A stretch of DNA of 24,666 nt from a virus, in IMG/VR virus record IMGVR_UViG_3300018046_000007, positions 1 through 24,666 of that record; one strand, written 5' to 3'. The notes under the pieces are model-generated. The model made no database searches and was not told where the DNA came from. It saw only the letters and a list, made by a program, of their open reading frames with translations. Positions 1 through 8,409 of the stretch are shown piece after piece (position 1 is the first letter of the stretch; the number at the start of each line of letters is the position of its first letter). The translations under genes were made by a program, and so were the position numbers.

Positions 1-549
1 CAGTACCCCGCTCAACCACGTATCACTTAAAGGTGATGTTAGTCCAGACTGGGTAGCAAAATTAAGTGTTAGTGTTGAAGAACTATAAGCTAAACCAACT
101 GTAAGGGGGATTACATACGGACTTACAGGTATTGTTGTAGTGAGGGGAAATACAACGTTTGCAGATGATAGATAATAAGCATTTGGCTGGACAGCTGATG
201 CGGACGTTATGTTCATAGCTGCCGTAGTATTATTACCGTCAGATATGCATGAAAAAAATAAAGTTACTTGTGGACCAGAAATCAAATATCTAATATTAAA
301 ATTGCTGAGGTTTGTTCCCGACGCATTACCGGATAAGCTTGTAAATAGTCCCGTTACATCTGTAGCGAGATTGATTTGGCTGGCTATTCCATCTGCATAA
401 GGTCCATTTCCCGGGGCATAGCTAGCATTACCACCAATATGCTTAATTCCCCACGTAGTGTTTCCATTTATTGTGGTGGAATCTTGATATATTGTATTTA
501 AAAAAGTTGGTCCTAAAATAGTTCCTGACGTAAAATTTGTTTCTGCCAT
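1..549 (-). CDS. Tail appendage / fibre-like protein, partial (cut by window edge)
   Basis: An open frame starts with ATG at 547-549 and runs without a stop to base 1, so at least 183 residues of the N-terminal part are present. A good ribosome site (GGGAG, about 9 bases upstream) overlaps the stop of the preceding gene. The protein is rich in Ser, Thr, Gly and Asn with few charged residues and alternating hydrophobic positions, as expected of beta-rich receptor-binding or fibre proteins. It opens with MAETNFTSGTILGPTFLNTI. It follows the gp47- and gp48-position baseplate genes, the place where Mu-like phages carry their fibre gene. No family was recognised; the fibre role is inferred from position and composition. 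Confidence 0.6.
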   Translation of the reverse strand, partial: MAETNFTSGTILGPTFLNTIYQDSTTINGNTTWGIKHIGGNASYAPGNGPYADGIASQINLATDVTGLFTSLSGNASGTNLSNFNIRYLISGPQVTLFFSCISDGNNTTAAMNITSASAVQPNAYYLSSANVVFPLTTTIPVSPYVIPLTVGLAYSSSTLTLNFATQSGLTSPLSDTWLSGVL

Positions 550-554
550 AATTA

Positions 555-1430
555 TTAACTCCCTGTATATCCACTATAAGGTTGTCCAGACCCCGGTATA
601 TACCAATGAGGGGTTCCAGATCCACCATATAGGGTACTCCCCGGATAATGTGTACCTGACGTGTTATTGTAAAAATCATATCTCACCCATGCCGGGCAAG
701 TTTGTACTATATAGTTCTCAATAAAATCTATTCCTATTGCTCCTGATCCAATATTGTTTACTGATTGCACGTTTACAATCCATCGATTAGATGCATCATA
801 AACAGCAGAGTTTAAAGCCGTGGCATAAAATGATGCTGGTAAAGCAGGCCATATAGGACCACCAGGATGAGGACCTGGATAAACTTCATTATTATTTACA
901 TAAAAAAATGGAGTTTGATTTTCATATAAGTAAACATTCCAACCCCAAAGCGTCCCAGGGTACTCTCCTACATTTGATAGCATAACCCAACAAGCATTAT
1001 TTGATGGATCGGTGGAATTTCTTAACGACACTATTTCGTACTCGGTCTGATTATATGGCTGGACAGGGCCTTGTCCACCAAAATATCCCGGGGCGTATGG
1101 CAGCATCGATACTTGACCCCTATATGCATTTTTGGTTAAATTATAAACCAAATAACTTTCCATAGCAGATGGATTTAAATAGGTACTATCTGGCCCCGAC
1201 GTCGATGCGTCGGACGGTAACGTGTATGGAACAAATGCATTGACATAATCGTGTAAATATAAACCGTCCCCGCTATATCCATATGCTAAAGGTGTGTGTT
1301 CCGCTATATCTGATAATATAGTTGAATCAACTGCATCAAACTGAGACCCTATAATACCCCAGTTTGAGGAGAAGTCCCCAGCCATATTTGCCTGAGGATG
1401 TATTTGCATCATTTCGTTATATGCAGACAT
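555..1430 (-). CDS. Baseplate/tail protein in the Mu gp48 position
   Basis: A 291-residue protein of unrecognised family, starting with ATG four... bases after the stop region of the gp47-like gene (TAA then T then ATG, so probably translationally coupled; AGGTTAAT lies just upstream). It is unusually rich in Tyr, Gly, Pro, Ser and Asn. The last 30 or so residues (from about 260) form a Gly/Tyr/Pro/Ser tail. In Mu-like gene order the slot after gp47 holds gp48, a baseplate protein linking to the fibres. No clear gp48 (DUF2313) signature can be seen by eye, so the call rests on position. It could equally be a phage-specific baseplate or adhesin-adaptor protein. Confidence 0.5.
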   Translation of the reverse strand: MSAYNEMMQIHPQANMAGDFSSNWGIIGSQFDAVDSTILSDIAEHTPLAYGYSGDGLYLHDYVNAFVPYTLPSDASTSGPDSTYLNPSAMESYLVYNLTKNAYRGQVSMLPYAPGYFGGQGPVQPYNQTEYEIVSLRNSTDPSNNACWVMLSNVGEYPGTLWGWNVYLYENQTPFFYVNNNEVYPGPHPGGPIWPALPASFYATALNSAVYDASNRWIVNVQSVNNIGSGAIGIDFIENYIVQTCPAWVRYDFYNNTSGTHYPGSTLYGGSGTPHWYIPGSGQPYSGYTGS

Positions 1431-1431
1431 A

Positions 1432-2703
1432 TTAACCTATGGTTGTATTTATAGTTATAGTTCCGAGGCGAATTGCATGCCCAAAAGGTGGCTGCATAAA
1501 AGTTCCATCAAAGGATCCAGAACTGGAAAAAGTCCCGTCAGGACCCGCAATATAAGATGTAGTAGCGGAACTTGCCCCGTCCTGTGCACAAATTGATAAA
1601 AGATTAAAGCCAGATAATTTTTGTCCTACACCAAGGGACTCAAAATATGCTTGTATATCGGATGACATTTGTCCAATATTAGCCGTAACTGGACTTACAG
1701 TCAAAATAACATTTGTAATATCAAGGGTTTCCATCATCACAACATTATTATTAGCTGTTAATGGACGTCTAATATTTATATAATTATTAGTTACGTTTGA
1801 TAAAGCTGCTGTTGCTGGATAATAATTACTGGATTGAGTTAATATAGTTTCATCGTTTGGTTCCAACCACACAAACACTGATCCCGGTGGACAAGTGTTA
1901 CTAGGTGATGTAGGATATGATGGAGTAGATAATTGTACATCAGCTATATAAAACGAGTTTGGATCGTTAATTATACCAGCAGCGTGTTGAATGGTATGAG
2001 TTCCAGTGCCTTGATTTGTAATTAAAACAGCATTTTGGTTTTGTGGGTCTGAATGTATAAAAACTAACCACGCATAAGCACCACTACCGGTTGGCTGTAC
2101 ATAATTACACGTCACATAATAAGTTGTTCCTACAACAAGGGGGGAGGGTAAAGTTCCAGTAGTTGTAAACTGTACTGGATCTCCTGCGTTACCATATGGA
2201 GAGGCTCCGGCCCATCCCAGAGGGTTATATTGTTGTCCATTAGGCTGCAAAACACTTCCCAATTGTATACTATTTTTATACAAATTTCCTGCCGCATTAG
2301 TATTTACTTGCCCGGGAAGAAAAGGTTCTGCCAGATTAGCTGGAATTGGTGTTGTTGATGTTACTGCATTAAGAGCCCATTGTGTATAATCATTTATATT
2401 TCCACCTGATGCTGGCTGTAGTAAAGCAGCCGCTACACGAGCTGTATAAGCCTGATCTGATTCCCCTGTTTGTCGAGGTAGACCAAAGGCATTTCCCCAT
2501 TGATCAGCATATGTCCCAGTCGCTGTACCAGGTATAGCATTTAGATTTGCATTATCTATATATACCTGTTGATTGTAAATTTGTGCAGCAATTACCGATG
2601 CAGTTATAAAAGGTTGTGACCCTATACCTGTATCTGGGGCTGGATCTAAATTAGCATAATCCGTTAAGATTTCATTAAGTATTGTATCAAAATTTTGTGC
2701 CAT
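1432..2703 (-). CDS. Baseplate J / Mu gp47-like protein with an inserted beta domain
   Basis: A 423-residue baseplate wedge protein. The N-terminus (about 1-115) matches the Baseplate_J/gp47 pattern: a long helical start, the ADQWGNAFGLPRQTGESDQAY region, and ARVAAALLQPASGGNINDY leading to the conserved segment. The C-terminal part (about 275-423) has the usual ITNVILTVSP and 'IQAYFESLGVGQKLSGFNL' features of wedge proteins. Between them, about residues 120-245, sits an extra beta-rich module with PVQFTTTGTLPSPL, GTTYYV and TNQGTGTHTI, a module type seen as an add-on in many phage structural proteins. The start overlaps the preceding gene's end region (CCATAATATGG), with AGGA upstream. In Mu, gp47 joins gp46 and the hub to form the baseplate. 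Confidence 0.82.
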   Translation of the reverse strand: MAQNFDTILNEILTDYANLDPAPDTGIGSQPFITASVIAAQIYNQQVYIDNANLNAIPGTATGTYADQWGNAFGLPRQTGESDQAYTARVAAALLQPASGGNINDYTQWALNAVTSTTPIPANLAEPFLPGQVNTNAAGNLYKNSIQLGSVLQPNGQQYNPLGWAGASPYGNAGDPVQFTTTGTLPSPLVVGTTYYVTCNYVQPTGSGAYAWLVFIHSDPQNQNAVLITNQGTGTHTIQHAAGIINDPNSFYIADVQLSTPSYPTSPSNTCPPGSVFVWLEPNDETILTQSSNYYPATAALSNVTNNYINIRRPLTANNNVVMMETLDITNVILTVSPVTANIGQMSSDIQAYFESLGVGQKLSGFNLLSICAQDGASSATTSYIAGPDGTFSSSGSFDGTFMQPPFGHAIRLGTITINTTIG

Positions 2704-2704
2704 A

Positions 2705-3100
2705 TTATGGTCCTACATAAATCCACGTTGAAGTACCTGAGGCCACCGATTGTGCAAATTGATATTGTAAAGTTACACCATTTGCTTGGGTGACTGATAT
2801 TGTTAAATCATATCTATAAGAAGAATAAGGGTCTACTGAGGCTTGGGCTGTTATAGCTGTTGCCATTCCAGCCTGGATAATCCATTGTAAACAGTCTACA
2901 GCATATTGCTGTAACAACAGCAAATTAGCTTTAGTAACTGTTTTAACTTTAAATAATTGTGAACCAAAATCTAAATTCTGAAAGAAAGTTCCTTGACGAA
3001 TATTAAGGCTTGTCCCTATATCCGTGGTCAAGTCCGTGTTCTTGTTCCATGTCATATATCCCTGTGGATATGCAATGCTATATTGTACTTGATAATCCAT
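2705..3100 (-). CDS. Mu gp46-like baseplate protein (gp25/W-type)
   Basis: A 131-residue protein of the phage GP46 family, the small baseplate component structurally related to T4 gp25. Family features visible: the N-terminal region with a Trp-Asn core, the central FFQNLDFGSQLFK stretch (residues about 39-51), the helix LLLLQQYAVDCLQWIIQAG (about 60-78), and a C-terminal beta segment ending in a Trp-Ile-Tyr. Length is normal for the family. It sits between gp45-like and gp47-like genes, as in Mu. The ATG at 3098-3100 directly follows the stop of the gp45-like gene, so coupling is likely; no strong ribosome site is visible. Confidence 0.82.
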   Translation of the reverse strand: MDYQVQYSIAYPQGYMTWNKNTDLTTDIGTSLNIRQGTFFQNLDFGSQLFKVKTVTKANLLLLQQYAVDCLQWIIQAGMATAITAQASVDPYSSYRYDLTISVTQANGVTLQYQFAQSVASGTSTWIYVGP

Positions 3101-3101
3101 T

Positions 3102-3803
3102 TTACTGGCTCGTTAAAACTGATGTTGTAAATGGTTGATAAGGTTGTGGTATTATTGGGTGTCCTAAAGTAGATAGCGCTGCCATAACAGCCTCTACAAA
3201 ATAAGATGTTGCTAAGGGCGTGGCAAAAGGTGATGTTGATGGTCCTTGATCCTCTGTTAGCTCTCGCCCCATTTGTATTGTTGCTTCCGTACTATCAATT
3301 ATAAAACTTGCCCCTTCATTAGCCGTTTGTATAAATATTCCCCCACCATCCGAAACTGTAATTGTTGCTCCTCCTGCGTATATCATTACAACTGCATTAT
3401 TTTTTATGAGAGGATTTGGCATATTAGCTAGCCTGTTTTTTCCTTGGAGCCATATCCACGATTGAGTGTCACTATCAGTCCCATCATTATAAATAGACAC
3501 ATCACCAACCTGCATTCCATTTCCTGACAACTGGTCGTTAAAAATCAAATTTGGAATAATTCCATCATTTTCTGCCACGGACCACGTGCAATTTCCAAAA
3601 TTTAATGCTACTTTTTCCACCCCTGCTGGAGGTATCGATTTAAAACCATAATGTTGATTTTGTTTCTCCACTAAAATTTGATCAGGGCCTTTTCCTTGGT
3701 CCCCCGCGTCGGCATTTCCTAACCCAGAAGTTTTATTATAAATAGTTCCTGTAGTTTGTATAGGGGCTACTTGAGTGGTTTTTATCACATTTATATTACT
3801 CAT
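3102..3803 (-). CDS. Mu gp45-like baseplate spike protein
   Basis: A 233-residue protein in the gp45 (spike) position. Mu gp45 forms the trimeric membrane-piercing needle below the hub. Here residues about 98-125 carry GDVSIYNDGTDSDTQSWIWL, followed by KNNAVVMIYAGGATITVSDG (about 134-153). This is a pattern of short beta repeats typical of the OB-fold plus beta-helix spike architecture. No HxH iron-binding tip is seen at the C-terminus, which instead ends in a Pro/Thr/Ser-rich tail. The N-terminal 60 residues are longer and more polar than in Mu gp45. The GGAAGAACC ribosome site lies inside the end of the gp44-like gene. Confidence 0.72.
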   Translation of the reverse strand: MSNINVIKTTQVAPIQTTGTIYNKTSGLGNADAGDQGKGPDQILVEKQNQHYGFKSIPPAGVEKVALNFGNCTWSVAENDGIIPNLIFNDQLSGNGMQVGDVSIYNDGTDSDTQSWIWLQGKNRLANMPNPLIKNNAVVMIYAGGATITVSDGGGIFIQTANEGASFIIDSTEATIQMGRELTEDQGPSTSPFATPLATSYFVEAVMAALSTLGHPIIPQPYQPFTTSVLTSQ

Positions 3804-3804
3804 T

Positions 3805-5472
3805 TTATGGTTCTTCCTTTATTTCTGGATCTGCACTTCTAAACTCTGCATTTTGACTTGGATACATTTGATGTGAGGGAGAGGTTTGATTTACCACCGT
3901 TACATCAGATGGAGCTGATGTGAATGGGGGTGGAGGAGCCGGAATAATATTAGGTGTGTTAAATATTAACTTTTCTTCTTTTTTACCTTGTTCTATTGGT
4001 GGACTTGGCATATACTGACCAGGTTTTAAATAACCTCTAAAATTATTTGCAGATGTATAATCACTTATAATAAGTTTCATTTCTGTAGTTTGTCCCTCGG
4101 TCTTTGATCCTCTGTAAACTACTTCTGAAACAAAATAATTTGTATTAAGTTGTATATAATCATCATTTATAAATGCTAATCTTTTAGGAAGATAAGGTGT
4201 ATTACCACCATAATTTAAATTTTTAGTACTATGACCTTCCAAAGTATATTCTATTTTATATAAATTTCGCATTTGATTAATCATTATATTATTTAATATT
4301 TGTAGCCTATCTTTTGGACTATTCCAAATATTAAGATCCATTCCGCTTTCTATATGAGTTTTAAATTTGGGGAGTCCTTGAAAACCTATGTTTTTAATCT
4401 GTACATCAAAAGATCCCGGATTATCTGTGTATGTGGCTATTCCTTCTTCTTTTAAATAGCTTTTGGCCGTATTATTTTTTATGCCATAAACTTCTTCGTT
4501 GGTCGCTGCTCCTGCTTCTGATTCATTTTTTCCAGTGCCATATAACTCGTTCTCGGTTGCTGCCCCTGGAATATCTGGAGTCTCCTCGTTCATCGTATTT
4601 CCCAGTAATTTTATAAACATACAAAAATCTTTTATGTCTTCTGAAAAATTAAAATTTTTAACGTTGTTTGTTTGAGCTCCAACAGGATCTAAATCCCTTC
4701 TTTTATTTTGTATTAAATAATTTATGTCTAATACAGGCTCATATAATTTTGATATAGTTAGGGTAAGTGTTTCGTCGGGTTTGTGTTGAATTATTAAACC
4801 CATTTGGTTTGTGCATTTTGTTAAAAAATCGTATAATGATTCCCCGAGACTAGATTTTATTAAACTGAACTTAAAATTTAATAAAACATTTTCAACTTCA
4901 GTATATGCTTCTAGGGTCTCTCGTGGCAATTCAATTTTAAAATGATAGTCCGAATTTTGAATTTGAAAAAGACTACTATAATCAGTTATTGCCCCTTGAA
5001 ATATATTTAAAAAAGCTGGATCTTTTCCTTGACGAATAGGCTTTCTGGATTGATCCCAACTCCATATTGAATTAACCTGATTATTATCATTTAGGAAATC
5101 TACTAAAATTCCAGTATGGTTCTCAGGATTATAAAAATAACCAGAATAATTTTTTTCTGTTATAACAGAATTAGATGTTAAAATAAGTAATAAATCCCGA
5201 CCTTCAATAATTTTTTTTATACCTGAATGTTTATCCCCACTAACGCTAAACTTTTCTATGTGTCCATATTGTACTGATTTTCCATTTATAATCCATTGAT
5301 ATGTATGAATATCATTTGCTAAATATATATAATAGTTTTGGTGCATCTCAGCAGAAAAATAATCTGGACCCTCAAATAAGCAAGTTTCTATAGAGTAGTT
5401 TTTTACAAATTTAGTTACATCAATATTATCAATCAGTAGTTGTACTGTGTCTGGAAGAGCTATATTAGGCAT
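3805..5472 (-). CDS. Mu gp44-like baseplate hub protein (gpP / gp27 type)
   Basis: A 555-residue hub protein, longer than Mu gp44 (379 residues). The N-terminal half shows the expected pattern: a beta-rich start with VQLLIDNIDVTKFVKNYSIE, the GHIEKFSVSG and IIEGRDLLLILTS (about 71-100) segments typical of gp27/late-control-D hub domains, and a middle helical domain (SLYDFLTKCTNQMGLIIQHK, about 212-231). Residues about 295-340 form a polar insertion with an internal repeat. The C-terminal 60 residues are Pro/Ser-rich and probably disordered (PAPPPPFTSAP). The start overlaps the end of the gpN-like gene by 8 bases. The Mu equivalent forms the trimeric hub that the tube docks onto. Confidence 0.78.
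   Translation of the reverse strand: MPNIALPDTVQLLIDNIDVTKFVKNYSIETCLFEGPDYFSAEMHQNYYIYLANDIHTYQWIINGKSVQYGHIEKFSVSGDKHSGIKKIIEGRDLLLILTSNSVITEKNYSGYFYNPENHTGILVDFLNDNNQVNSIWSWDQSRKPIRQGKDPAFLNIFQGAITDYSSLFQIQNSDYHFKIELPRETLEAYTEVENVLLNFKFSLIKSSLGESLYDFLTKCTNQMGLIIQHKPDETLTLTISKLYEPVLDINYLIQNKRRDLDPVGAQTNNVKNFNFSEDIKDFCMFIKLLGNTMNEETPDIPGAATENELYGTGKNESEAGAATNEEVYGIKNNTAKSYLKEEGIATYTDNPGSFDVQIKNIGFQGLPKFKTHIESGMDLNIWNSPKDRLQILNNIMINQMRNLYKIEYTLEGHSTKNLNYGGNTPYLPKRLAFINDDYIQLNTNYFVSEVVYRGSKTEGQTTEMKLIISDYTSANNFRGYLKPGQYMPSPPIEQGKKEEKLIFNTPNIIPAPPPPFTSAPSDVTVVNQTSPSHQMYPSQNAEFRSADPEIKEEP
4471..4566 (-). repeat. Imperfect internal tandem repeat in the hub protein
   Basis: Residues about 303-320 (GAATENELYGTGKNESEA) are repeated at 321-334 (GAATNEEVYGIKNN): identical GAAT, a shared E-x-YG core and closing Asn. 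It lies in a polar, probably flexible insertion of the hub protein. Confidence 0.6.
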
Positions 5473-6766
5473 AAACGGTTATAGGTCCCACAACATTATT
5501 AGGGTCAAGGATTTGAGGATTTAGAGCTAAGATTCTTTCAGCGTTTTTATAGCTTTGTCCTAAAGCCATAAGTATAGACTGTATAGGTTGTTGAGAAACA
5601 TTTATAGTTTTGGTTGTAAACAACTGAAATTGAATTTGATTAATATAACTTTGCAAATTTCTTAAACCAGTTCTAAGCTGATAATCGCTCGGATTAAGCT
5701 GTATTGCTATATTTACATAGGTTCTAAGCTGATTCATTGATTGTGCCAATTGTGCTTGTGTCATAACACTAGTAGTAATATCAATATCATTTATCAAATT
5801 TCCAGCCGAATCAAAAGATGGATTATCCAAATTACTAACTACGTTTTGTCTGAGGTTTGTATCTGTTGAAACAATTGGACCAAAAGTTGAAATTAAATTA
5901 CTGGCAGAATAATCCGCCCACGCAGAACTAAGTATAGGTGCTGATGGGCCCTGAAATATTTGTCCAATTCTCTGAAAAGAACTAATTGCAGCTCCTATAT
6001 AAGAACTAGAAGATAATGGAGTTAAAGTTGCTTGTATTTTTTGTAAACCACCATTAAAAACATTTAAAATAAGAGTTGGTAAAGAAACAATATTATTTAC
6101 CGAAGACGTTATAGTACCAAAAGGATTTGTTAAATCATTTATAAGAGCATTAAAAGCATTTAAATTACTATCTAAAGAAGCCGCAAAAACTCTTATATTA
6201 TTTGCTGCACTTCCTAGAGCTGAAGAAATAGGTTGATTAATGTTAAATGTTGATTCCAATATGTTTCCAAAGCCAGATGATATAATATCTGAGGTCATTT
6301 GTTCTGATACTGATAAAGCAGCATCCCACGCTTGAGCATTTCCAAAAGAAGCAGGGACAGCCCCATTTTTTATGGTTATTAAATCTTCTACTAGTACAAC
6401 CTCCACCTCAACATAATTTTGTCTATCATCATGTAAAACGTGAAAACTTTCTACACGAACATTTAATGAACCATATTTAGGATGCGAGAAAACATGCGTT
6501 GTTTCGTTGGATAAAAGATCTAAAAAATTTAAATGTTCCGAGTATACAAAATCATCTAAAGGTCGTGTATTAGAATCAGACAAAGCTCCATACCAATAAG
6601 TTTTAAATTTTATTGTTCTGGGATGAGAGCCCATATCAACTAATAGAGCCCCATCTCTACCAATAAACTCATGCTTCACAAGAGAAAAATCTTGTGAATC
6701 CTCTATATCCAAAATGGATAAATTAATATAATCTAGTTGACAGGGAATTTGGGAAGATAAAGACAT
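5465..6766 (-). CDS. Mu gpN-like tail / DNA circularisation protein
   Basis: A 433-residue protein of the DNA-circulation (Mu gpN, gp43) family, a baseplate/tail component next to the tape measure. The N-terminal domain is recognisable: IEDSQDFSLVKHEFIGRDG (about 21-39), then PRTIKFKTYWYG (about 49-60), FLDLLSNETTHVFSHPKYGS and a beta strand rich in Val (YVEVEVVLVED) ending near residue 130. The rest is helical, rich in Ser, Asn, Ile and Leu, with probable long helices near 325-420. It starts with a good AAGGAAC site upstream, whose first A overlaps the tape-measure stop, and it overlaps the next gene by 8 bases. Confidence 0.78.
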   Translation of the reverse strand: MSLSSQIPCQLDYINLSILDIEDSQDFSLVKHEFIGRDGALLVDMGSHPRTIKFKTYWYGALSDSNTRPLDDFVYSEHLNFLDLLSNETTHVFSHPKYGSLNVRVESFHVLHDDRQNYVEVEVVLVEDLITIKNGAVPASFGNAQAWDAALSVSEQMTSDIISSGFGNILESTFNINQPISSALGSAANNIRVFAASLDSNLNAFNALINDLTNPFGTITSSVNNIVSLPTLILNVFNGGLQKIQATLTPLSSSSYIGAAISSFQRIGQIFQGPSAPILSSAWADYSASNLISTFGPIVSTDTNLRQNVVSNLDNPSFDSAGNLINDIDITTSVMTQAQLAQSMNQLRTYVNIAIQLNPSDYQLRTGLRNLQSYINQIQFQLFTTKTINVSQQPIQSILMALGQSYKNAERILALNPQILDPNNVVGPITVYA

Positions 6767-6774
6767 TTTGTTCC

Positions 6775-8409
6775 TTAATTATTATAATAACTTGATCTTC
6801 GCGAATCATTTTGAACATGAATAGGTTTATCGCTATGAATTGACACTTCTACTTTTGTTGGGTGAGTTGCTTTCTGCCTATCCAAAGCGGTCCCACTTTG
6901 CCACGCATAATCGTGGCTATGGTCAATATTTTTTGATTTTCTAGTGGTATTTAAAAAACCAAGATCCCACAAATATTTACCAAGAAGTCCGCCGCCAACC
7001 GCCGCCGCGGCTATAATGGCAACACTTAAAGCCGCAGGTACTTCTGTTACCATAAGTGCGCCCAGCTTAGACATCATTCCGCCTTCCGCAGATTTAGCAA
7101 TGGGATTTCCAAATTGGTCAAGAAGACCTCCTGCACCCTTTCCTTTTAAAAGACCACCTAAACCTACACCCCCGCCAATCTCACTAAAATTAACAACATA
7201 AACTGGAGTGACACCTATAGCAGCCATCCCTTTCCCTTCTGCAATGCCACGCCCTAAACCACCAAGTCCACCAAGTATACCCCCCTTTTTTCCAAGTATA
7301 CCTCCAATAATAGCAGCAGTGACACCAATTGCTCCTGCCCCGGCCAATTTAGGAATACCTATATCTGAAGATACCTGTGTCCAGATATTTTTCATATGAT
7401 TCATTATTCCTGGCCAAGATTTTTTTCGAATTTCATCTTGTTGCTTTACATCCCCTTCCGCTTTAGCAAAAACTCCAGGATCTGCAAGAAGTTTATGGTA
7501 CATGGCGTCCGCAAGATCTATTTCTTTTACCGTCCCCGCGCGTTGACCAACCATAAATCTCTTGCTATGCTCCACGGCAGCAGGACCAAATTTTTTAGCA
7601 TTCTCTACAACCTCGTCATAAAGTTCAAATATGTTATAATCAGGATGACTTTCTTTCCACCCATTGAATTCTGGCATGGAAAGAATTTTATCCCGTTGAC
7701 TCCAAAGTCTACCCATACCCATAATTAATTTATTTTGATTAAGCGCTCCTAACATGGCTGGAAGGGCTGTACTATATTTAGACATATCACCAGAACCCCC
7801 TGAAAAAAATTCTGCATATCTATCGGCATTCTTTGCTACATCTGAAATATTAGATAATCTTCCGGGGAAAAGGTCATGTCTTGCACTACCTAATACCATA
7901 AGATTATGCATAGCTCTACCGGCATCCTCTGGAGACTGTCCTTCTTCTTGATAAAGTTGTTGCATTTTTGAGAAAGCTTCCATAGCCGCTGGTGCATTAT
8001 CTCCTAGTTGATTGACATAACTAAGCATTTCCTTCATATGTTCATTAAAATAATTTAAATCTCCACCACCAGCCCTGAAAGCCTCTGCGAGATTAACCAC
8101 CTCATCCGCTCCCCTTCCGCAAGCATTAGCCGCCTGAAAAACCTCATTTTTAAATTTAGCGTATTCTTCTGTGGTCATTGTTGCAGCAACACGTAAATTT
8201 AACATTTTCTTTTCAAAGTCATATGCACTTTTAATCATCATTGCTGACGCGGCAACAAAAGCAGAAGCTGTACCAGCTATAGCTATTTGTGTTTTTGTAA
8301 GACCCTCCAAAGCGGTCCCGGTGAATAATTTTATGGCTTGGGTAGATTCGTTCATACCTGGAACTATCGAACCCAAAACTTTTAATCTTATAGATACATC
8401 ACGATCCAC
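6775..8409 (-). CDS. Tail tape measure protein (GTG start)
   Basis: A 544-residue tape measure protein, which sets tail length and is threaded through the tube. It has an Ala-rich N-terminal helix (about 28-60), a conserved-looking domain around FEKKMLNLRVAATMTTEEYA to GRGADEVVNLAEAFRAGGG (about 66-117), and hydrophobic Gly/Ala/Ile segments near 355-390 and 455-485 that could insert in membrane. The start is GTG at 8407-8409, sharing one base with the stop of the frameshifted chaperone (TAGTG), so translation is coupled. At this length the tail would be short for a myovirus if the usual roughly 0.15 nm per residue holds. Confidence 0.85.
   Translation of the reverse strand: MDRDVSIRLKVLGSIVPGMNESTQAIKLFTGTALEGLTKTQIAIAGTASAFVAASAMMIKSAYDFEKKMLNLRVAATMTTEEYAKFKNEVFQAANACGRGADEVVNLAEAFRAGGGDLNYFNEHMKEMLSYVNQLGDNAPAAMEAFSKMQQLYQEEGQSPEDAGRAMHNLMVLGSARHDLFPGRLSNISDVAKNADRYAEFFSGGSGDMSKYSTALPAMLGALNQNKLIMGMGRLWSQRDKILSMPEFNGWKESHPDYNIFELYDEVVENAKKFGPAAVEHSKRFMVGQRAGTVKEIDLADAMYHKLLADPGVFAKAEGDVKQQDEIRKKSWPGIMNHMKNIWTQVSSDIGIPKLAGAGAIGVTAAIIGGILGKKGGILGGLGGLGRGIAEGKGMAAIGVTPVYVVNFSEIGGGVGLGGLLKGKGAGGLLDQFGNPIAKSAEGGMMSKLGALMVTEVPAALSVAIIAAAAVGGGLLGKYLWDLGFLNTTRKSKNIDHSHDYAWQSGTALDRQKATHPTKVEVSIHSDKPIHVQNDSRRSSYYNN

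Noticed and set aside
6944-7728. Several plus-strand frames opposite the tape measure gene
   Set aside because: Pro/Ala-rich mirror images of the Gly-rich tape measure; no ribosome sites.
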